Part shown: positions 5,847 through 9,769 of the stretch, piece by piece
How the letters are laid out: each line of letters opens with the position of its first letter
Position numbering within the stretch: the stretch's first letter is position 1
From: Rhodospirillaceae bacterium CCH5-H10
GTDB taxonomy: Bacteria; Pseudomonadota; Alphaproteobacteria; Reyranellales; Reyranellaceae
Direction of reading: 5' to 3'
Length of the DNA: 9,769 nucleotides
NCBI GenBank assembly: GCA_001557035.1
Contig: LSKJ01000875.1
Span: forward strand, 1-9,769
Made by a program: the position numbers and the translations under genes
Notes under the pieces: model-generated
What the model was told of the DNA's origin: nothing
Databases searched by the model: none
What the model saw: the letters and a program-made list of their open reading frames with translations, nothing else

Positions 5847-6663
5847 AGCCCCGGGCGCGCACGAATGCGCCGAAATCGGCCCGCTCCGGCACCGAATATT
5901 GCCGGGCCTTGTCCTCGGACCATCCGTAGCCGGCATCCTCGCCGAATTTTTCCACGAAGCGCTGGGTTTTGTAGGGCTGGGTCTCGTTGCGCCGCCGGTC
6001 GTAGGCCTCGACCTTCTCCCGCAGCCCCGTCTCGTCGTAGCGATCCCGGTGGATCGACACGTCCAGCCCGAGCCGGGGGCTCATCACGCCCTCGAAGGAT
6101 GGCCAGCCCACCCCCAGTCCGGCGACCGGAAACACATGCTTCGGCAGCCCCAGCACGTCCGCAACCTGGGCGGCCTGGTTGCGGATCTGGCTGATCGGGC
6201 AGGTCCCCAGCCCGACCCGGTCGGCGGCGGCAATGAAAGTGGCCAGCGCGATGCCGGCATCGACGGCGGCATTGAAGAACGGATCGAGATGGTCGTTCAC
6301 GAACGGGCGGCCCCGCCATTCGAACAGCAGCCGGTGGCGTCGGTTGTTGCCGCAGAAGACCAGCAACGCCGGGCCGGCCGCGGCCCAGGGATTCTCCGGA
6401 ATCAGGGCCTGGAGCTTCTCGCGCTGGGCCTTGTCGGTGACGATCACGATATCGGCCTGCTGCAGGTCGCTCTTGGACGGCGCCGACAGCGCCACGGCGC
6501 AGAGCGTGTCGAGCAGTGCCGGATCGAGGGGCTTGTCGGAATAGCGCCGCACGACGCGGCGGTTGGCCATCTCGGCCAGGACCTCGACACCCTTCGGGGA
6601 CTCGGTCAACTCAGGGGCGGAACCGAACCGCGCCTTCAACACGGACTTCAGACGATCGAGCAC
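5833..6663 (-). CDS. Nitroreductase-family FMN oxidoreductase (NfsA-like)
   Basis: A 276-residue nitroreductase-fold protein, a cytosolic FMN enzyme that typically uses NAD(P)H to reduce nitro compounds, quinones or flavins. Visible family motifs are the FMN-phosphate-binding NRRVVRRYSDKPLD (34-47), SAPSKSDLQ (60-68), the DAGIALATFIAAADRVGLGTC helix-to-turn region (135-155) with GLGTCPIS (151-158), and AGLGVGWP (181-188). The C-terminal extension (about 200-276, rich in Arg and aromatics) resembles the longer NfsA/flavin-reductase-P branch rather than short NfnB types; NfsA itself is about 240 residues. Substrate cannot be predicted. The start is a GTG at 6663, chosen because TGAGGAGT lies 4 nt upstream. 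That SD includes the stop codon of the upstream AsmA gene, so the two are surely one transcript and probably translationally coupled. Its 3' end overlaps the convergent RHH gene by 14 bp; I see no terminator hairpin there. Confidence 0.92.
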   Translation of the reverse strand: MLDRLKSVLKARFGSAPELTESPKGVEVLAEMANRRVVRRYSDKPLDPALLDTLCAVALSAPSKSDLQQADIVIVTDKAQREKLQALIPENPWAAAGPALLVFCGNNRRHRLLFEWRGRPFVNDHLDPFFNAAVDAGIALATFIAAADRVGLGTCPISQIRNQAAQVADVLGLPKHVFPVAGLGVGWPSFEGVMSPRLGLDVSIHRDRYDETGLREKVEAYDRRRNETQPYKTQRFVEKFGEDAGYGWSEDKARQYSVPERADFGAFVRARGFRLD

Positions 6664-6667
6664 GGCA

Positions 6668-6675
6668 ACTCCTCA
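6668..6675 (-). promoter_or_regulatory. Shine-Dalgarno of the nitroreductase gene, containing the AsmA stop codon
   Basis: On the minus strand TGAGGAGT (6675-6668) precedes the GTG start at 6663 by 4 nt. Its first three bases, TGA, are the stop codon of the AsmA gene. The arrangement decides the GTG start and implies that ribosomes ending on asmA can reload on the next gene. Confidence 0.8.
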
Positions 6676-9600
6676 GCGACCGAAAATATTGGGAATCGGG
6701 ATCGGGATGTTCGGAATGATGGACCGCGGCTGGCCCGGCAGCACCTGCTCGAGCTGCTGGACGCCCGGCAGGGTGCTCGCCATGCCCGGCGGGTCCTTGG
6801 CGGTGCCGCGCGAGACGTTGAGCGACGGCGAGGACATGGCCCCGCGCGCGGTCGTGATCAGGTACGGCGCCGACCCGTCCTCGGCGATGTAGAAATTCAC
6901 CGTCGTGTCGGTGGTCGAGGCGCCGAGGTTGGTGCGCGTGGAAATCCGCGCCGTCGCGCGATTACCCTGGACCGCGAGGCCCTTGTCGGTCAGCACGCCC
7001 CCCGCGATGTCGACACGACCCGAGATCGGACTGTCGTGGTTCACGAAGCGGTTCAGCACCAGCGAGATCGCGTTGAGCATGTTGGTGGGCGTCATACCGC
7101 GCTGGCCGACCGCGCCCAGCATGTTGCCGAGCGTCTGGTCGATCACGGTGCTGGCAGCACCCGCCGCCATCGATCCCAACATCTGCAGGGCCCGGTCGGC
7201 GCCGATGAAGATGTGGCCGCCGAGCTGGGCGCCGCCGGCCATCGACGCCCGGATCTGGTCCGACGTCGCGCCGCCGCCGCGCACGGTGATCCCGTTGGCG
7301 TTCAGCTTGCCGTCGACCGTCACCTTGATGGCGCTGCCGAACTGGTTGGTGCCCGACGTGCTGCGCAGCATCTCGCCCAGGAAGATGTTGTTGGCGTCGC
7401 CCCGGAAGTCGATCGAGAGCGCCGGCTGCGTCGCGTTGACCGTGCCGGCCAGCGCCAGCGAGCCGCCGAACAGCGAGCCCTTGAAGTGCTGCACCGTCAG
7501 GATGCCGTCCTTGAGCGTCGCCGCCAGATCGGCATTGCCGATGCGCATCGGCGCACTGATCAGCGTGCCGGCGGCCAGCTTCAGCGTGCCGTCGATGCTG
7601 CGCAGCGGCCCGGTGTCGATCGGCTTGGCGGCGGCCGCCTGGCCGCGGCCGGCCGGGCGCGCGGGTGCCGCGCCACGGCCGCTGCCGCCGATCCGGTCGA
7701 GATCGAGCGTGGTCGCGCGCAGGTCGGCATTGACGGTCGTCCGGCCGCTCAGCCGGGCATCGATCGAGCCGTCGAGCGCCTGGCCGTTCAGCACCAGGCT
7801 GCCCTTGTAGGCCGCCGATTGCGGCGCGCCCCTGGAGGCGCCGGGCAGCGACAGGGTGCCGGTCGCCTTGACGCTCTGGCCGGCCATGTTCACGGCGACG
7901 TCGCGCAGGGTGAGTTGCTCGATCGTGCCGGCGATGCCGCCGCTGGCGCTCACCGCGCCGAGGTCCGACGGCGCGGTGGTGCCCGCGACCTTCAGGACGC
8001 GGCTGAAATCGGGTGCCTCGAAGTTGAAGGCAATGTCGGGCCGCGGCATCGGCGCCGAATAGTTGGCGACGCTGCCGCGCACGGCGAGGCGCCCTCCCCC
8101 CAGGTTCGAGATCTTGATGTCGTTCAGCCGCAGCGTATTGCCCTGCAGCGCCACGTCGACATCGACCCCCTGGATGGTCTCCTTGTTGTAGATCAGCCTG
8201 GCCACCCTGGCCTTGAGGCCGACCGACGGTCCCGCGACGGCCGGTCCGGAAGCCGGTGCGGCGGCCCCCGCAGACGGCGTGGCCGGCTTCGGCTGCGCCG
8301 GCGTCTTCACCAGGAAGGAGTCGAGGTCGAGCGTGTCGAGATTGACGCTGGTCACGATCGACAGCGGCACGCCGAATGTCACGGTCACGCCGCCGCTGCC
8401 CTTGAGATCGTCGAGCTCGAAGGCGGCGTCGCTCACCTGCACGTTGCCGCCGGTCGAGGACATGCGGCCCTTGAGGCTGAGCTTCTGCAACTTGGACGGC
8501 GGCACCGAGGAGAGGTCGACGGCCAGCCACGCCAGCGTCTCGCGCAGCTTCGGTCCGACGAGGCTGAACTGGCCGGTGACGCCCGGCCGCGCCGCATCGC
8601 CCGTCAGGGTCGATTGCGCCTGCAGGACCATGTCGCCCGGCAAGGTCGCGGCGAGCTTCGGCACGGCGACGGCACCGCCTTTGGCCTCGAGTTCCAGCGC
8701 AACGTTCCGGACCGGCTGCTTGTTGTAGATCACCTCGCCGATCGCGAAGGCGAGCCTGGCATTGATGTCGCCGAAGAAGCCGCCGGATGCGGTCGTATTG
8801 CCCGGCGCGGGCGGTGCCGCTTGCGGTGCAGGTGTCGTAGGCGGCGACGACGGCTGCTGGAGCGCGGCCAGCCAGCGGTCGAGATCGAGCTTCGGGACCG
8901 AAAGCCTGCCCTCGACGCCGAGTTTGGGCTTCAGCGTGACGGCAAGCGTGCCGGAACCGCTGTCCTGGCCCAGCGCCATCTTGAAGTCGCGCGCGGCGAA
9001 GGCGGTCTGCGAGACGTCGATGGCGCCGTCGAAGGTGAACTTGCCGGCGAGCAAGGGCGGCAGGGCCGGTTCGGGCTGGCCCGAGAGCTTGACCAGCGTG
9101 CCGACGAACATCGTGAGCGAGTCGGCCGAGACCGAGGCGATCCCGGAAACCTTTGCCGCCGCGCCCAACTCGCTCAGCGTGCCCTTGAAACCGAGCTTGC
9201 CGCCGCCGGCCTGCAGGGCGACGTCGGCGCTATGGCCGTTGGCACCGCGCGCGCCGACGGCAAGATCGAGCTTGAGCGGCGCGCCGTTCACGGTGGCGCC
9301 GCCGGCCAGCGTATAGGGTCCGTCAATGGAGCCGACCGACGCCGAGAAATTGGCCTTCTCGCCGACCACGGACAGGCCCGCCTTCGAATCGCTGAAGATC
9401 AGCGTGCCGTTGTCGATGGTGAGCCGGCCGAGCGAGAGCGGCCGGGGCGAGCTGGGCTTTGCCGCGGCAGGCTTCGCTTCGGCGACCGACGGCGCGAACT
9501 CCCAGTTCGGCTTGCCCTCGGCGTTGATCTCCAGAACGATCTTCGGCTCGACCAGCGTCACCTCGCCCACCTCGATCCTGCCGACGAGCAGGGGAAGCAG

Positions 9601-9769
9601 GGAGGGCTGCACGGTGACCGACTTGACCTCGACCATGTTGGCGTTCTTCGAGCCGGCGGCGTTGAAGAACTTCACGCCCGTCACGGAAACGGTCGGCGTC
9701 GGCAGCAGCGAGAGCGAGATCGGTCCGTCGATCACCAGATCGCGGCCCGTCGCGGTCTTCACCTGCGAA
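6673..9769 (-). CDS. AsmA-family protein, N-terminal anchor outside window
   Basis: A long open frame enters from the right edge and stops at 6673; about 1,031 codons are visible. The frame is still open at the edge (Ser-Gln precede a GTG at 9762), and the sequence there (VKTATGRDLVIDGPISLSLLPTP) is the typical AsmA region that follows a signal anchor and a KPxIxxQVKxATGR stretch, so the true start lies outside. AsmA-like proteins are inner-membrane-anchored, mostly periplasmic beta-rich proteins thought to act in outer-membrane biogenesis, probably as lipid-transfer bridges. Residues below count from the 9762 codon. Pro/Ala-rich linkers at about 92-108, 303-323, 488-512 and 693-713 separate beta modules; the last three each follow an LDLDRWL-like motif (292-298, 478-484, 686-691). 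The AsmA C-terminal region (about 750-980) includes HFKGSLFGGSLALAGT. The protein ends in a Pro-Ile-rich tail (1016-1025). It is co-transcribed with the nitroreductase gene 9 bp downstream. Confidence 0.92.
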   Translation of the reverse strand, partial: SQVKTATGRDLVIDGPISLSLLPTPTVSVTGVKFFNAAGSKNANMVEVKSVTVQPSLLPLLVGRIEVGEVTLVEPKIVLEINAEGKPNWEFAPSVAEAKPAAAKPSSPRPLSLGRLTIDNGTLIFSDSKAGLSVVGEKANFSASVGSIDGPYTLAGGATVNGAPLKLDLAVGARGANGHSADVALQAGGGKLGFKGTLSELGAAAKVSGIASVSADSLTMFVGTLVKLSGQPEPALPPLLAGKFTFDGAIDVSQTAFAARDFKMALGQDSGSGTLAVTLKPKLGVEGRLSVPKLDLDRWLAALQQPSSPPTTPAPQAAPPAPGNTTASGGFFGDINARLAFAIGEVIYNKQPVRNVALELEAKGGAVAVPKLAATLPGDMVLQAQSTLTGDAARPGVTGQFSLVGPKLRETLAWLAVDLSSVPPSKLQKLSLKGRMSSTGGNVQVSDAAFELDDLKGSGGVTVTFGVPLSIVTSVNLDTLDLDSFLVKTPAQPKPATPSAGAAAPASGPAVAGPSVGLKARVARLIYNKETIQGVDVDVALQGNTLRLNDIKISNLGGGRLAVRGSVANYSAPMPRPDIAFNFEAPDFSRVLKVAGTTAPSDLGAVSASGGIAGTIEQLTLRDVAVNMAGQSVKATGTLSLPGASRGAPQSAAYKGSLVLNGQALDGSIDARLSGRTTVNADLRATTLDLDRIGGSGRGAAPARPAGRGQAAAAKPIDTGPLRSIDGTLKLAAGTLISAPMRIGNADLAATLKDGILTVQHFKGSLFGGSLALAGTVNATQPALSIDFRGDANNIFLGEMLRSTSGTNQFGSAIKVTVDGKLNANGITVRGGGATSDQIRASMAGGAQLGGHIFIGADRALQMLGSMAAGAASTVIDQTLGNMLGAVGQRGMTPTNMLNAISLVLNRFVNHDSPISGRVDIAGGVLTDKGLAVQGNRATARISTRTNLGASTTDTTVNFYIAEDGSAPYLITTARGAMSSPSLNVSRGTAKDPPGMASTLPGVQQLEQVLPGQPRSIIPNIPIPIPNIFGR

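Noticed and set aside
6905..9316. Several plus-strand frames opposite the AsmA gene
   Set aside because: All lie antisense to a continuous AsmA frame and show Ser/Pro/Ala-rich shadow composition.
9760..9762. GTG at 9762 as the true AsmA start
   Set aside because: It falls inside the conserved QVKxATGR motif that follows the membrane anchor in AsmA proteins, and the frame stays open to the window edge.
1..9769. A defence, phage, mobile or biosynthetic island
   Set aside because: I found no integrase, transposase, tRNA, att-like repeat, CRISPR array or composition shift; gene content is housekeeping.

Overview
This 9.8 kb window is a high-GC (roughly two thirds G+C by eye), densely packed piece of bacterial chromosome. 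The protein set points to an alphaproteobacterium: an SspB-like C-terminal tail ahead of a class I fumarase, a DUF6481 protein, an RHH_4-type ribbon-helix-helix protein and a long AsmA-family protein with a GRDLVIDGPISLSLLPTP N-terminal motif. A Rhodospirillales/Reyranella-like lineage is possible, but the sequence alone does not settle genus. I see no phage, IS element, tRNA, rRNA, CRISPR array or defence gene, and base composition is uniform. It looks like ordinary core genome.

Layout. (1) 1-165, the 3' end of a plus-strand gene, probably sspB, followed 65 bp later by fumA (231-1847, plus). (2) A striking 88-bp palindromic element (1861-1948) fills the gap between fumA and a convergent secreted SH3-repeat protein (1957-2424, minus). 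(3) A 135-bp divergent region, then a VOC-family protein (2560-3240, plus). (4) A 21-bp convergent gap containing a GC-rich hairpin, then a minus-strand pair transcribed as typA/bipA (3675-5504) followed by a DUF6481 gene (3262-3663), with a good sigma70-type promoter ahead of typA. (5) A small ribbon-helix-helix gene (5622-5846, plus), divergent from typA, whose 3' end overlaps by 14 bp the end of a minus-strand operon. (6) That operon is an AsmA-family gene (5' end outside the window, 6673-9769) followed by a nitroreductase-family gene (5833-6663), whose Shine-Dalgarno contains the AsmA stop codon.

Functions are mostly housekeeping: TCA cycle (fumarase), ribosome/translation stress (TypA), envelope biogenesis (AsmA), redox (nitroreductase), with small proteins of unknown role. 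No stretch longer than 300 bases lacks a gene. The items most worth a second look are the Y-shaped palindrome after fumA, the repeated linker-plus-module architecture of the AsmA protein, the tight typA-DUF6481 linkage, and the two plus-strand genes that appear to start without a Shine-Dalgarno.
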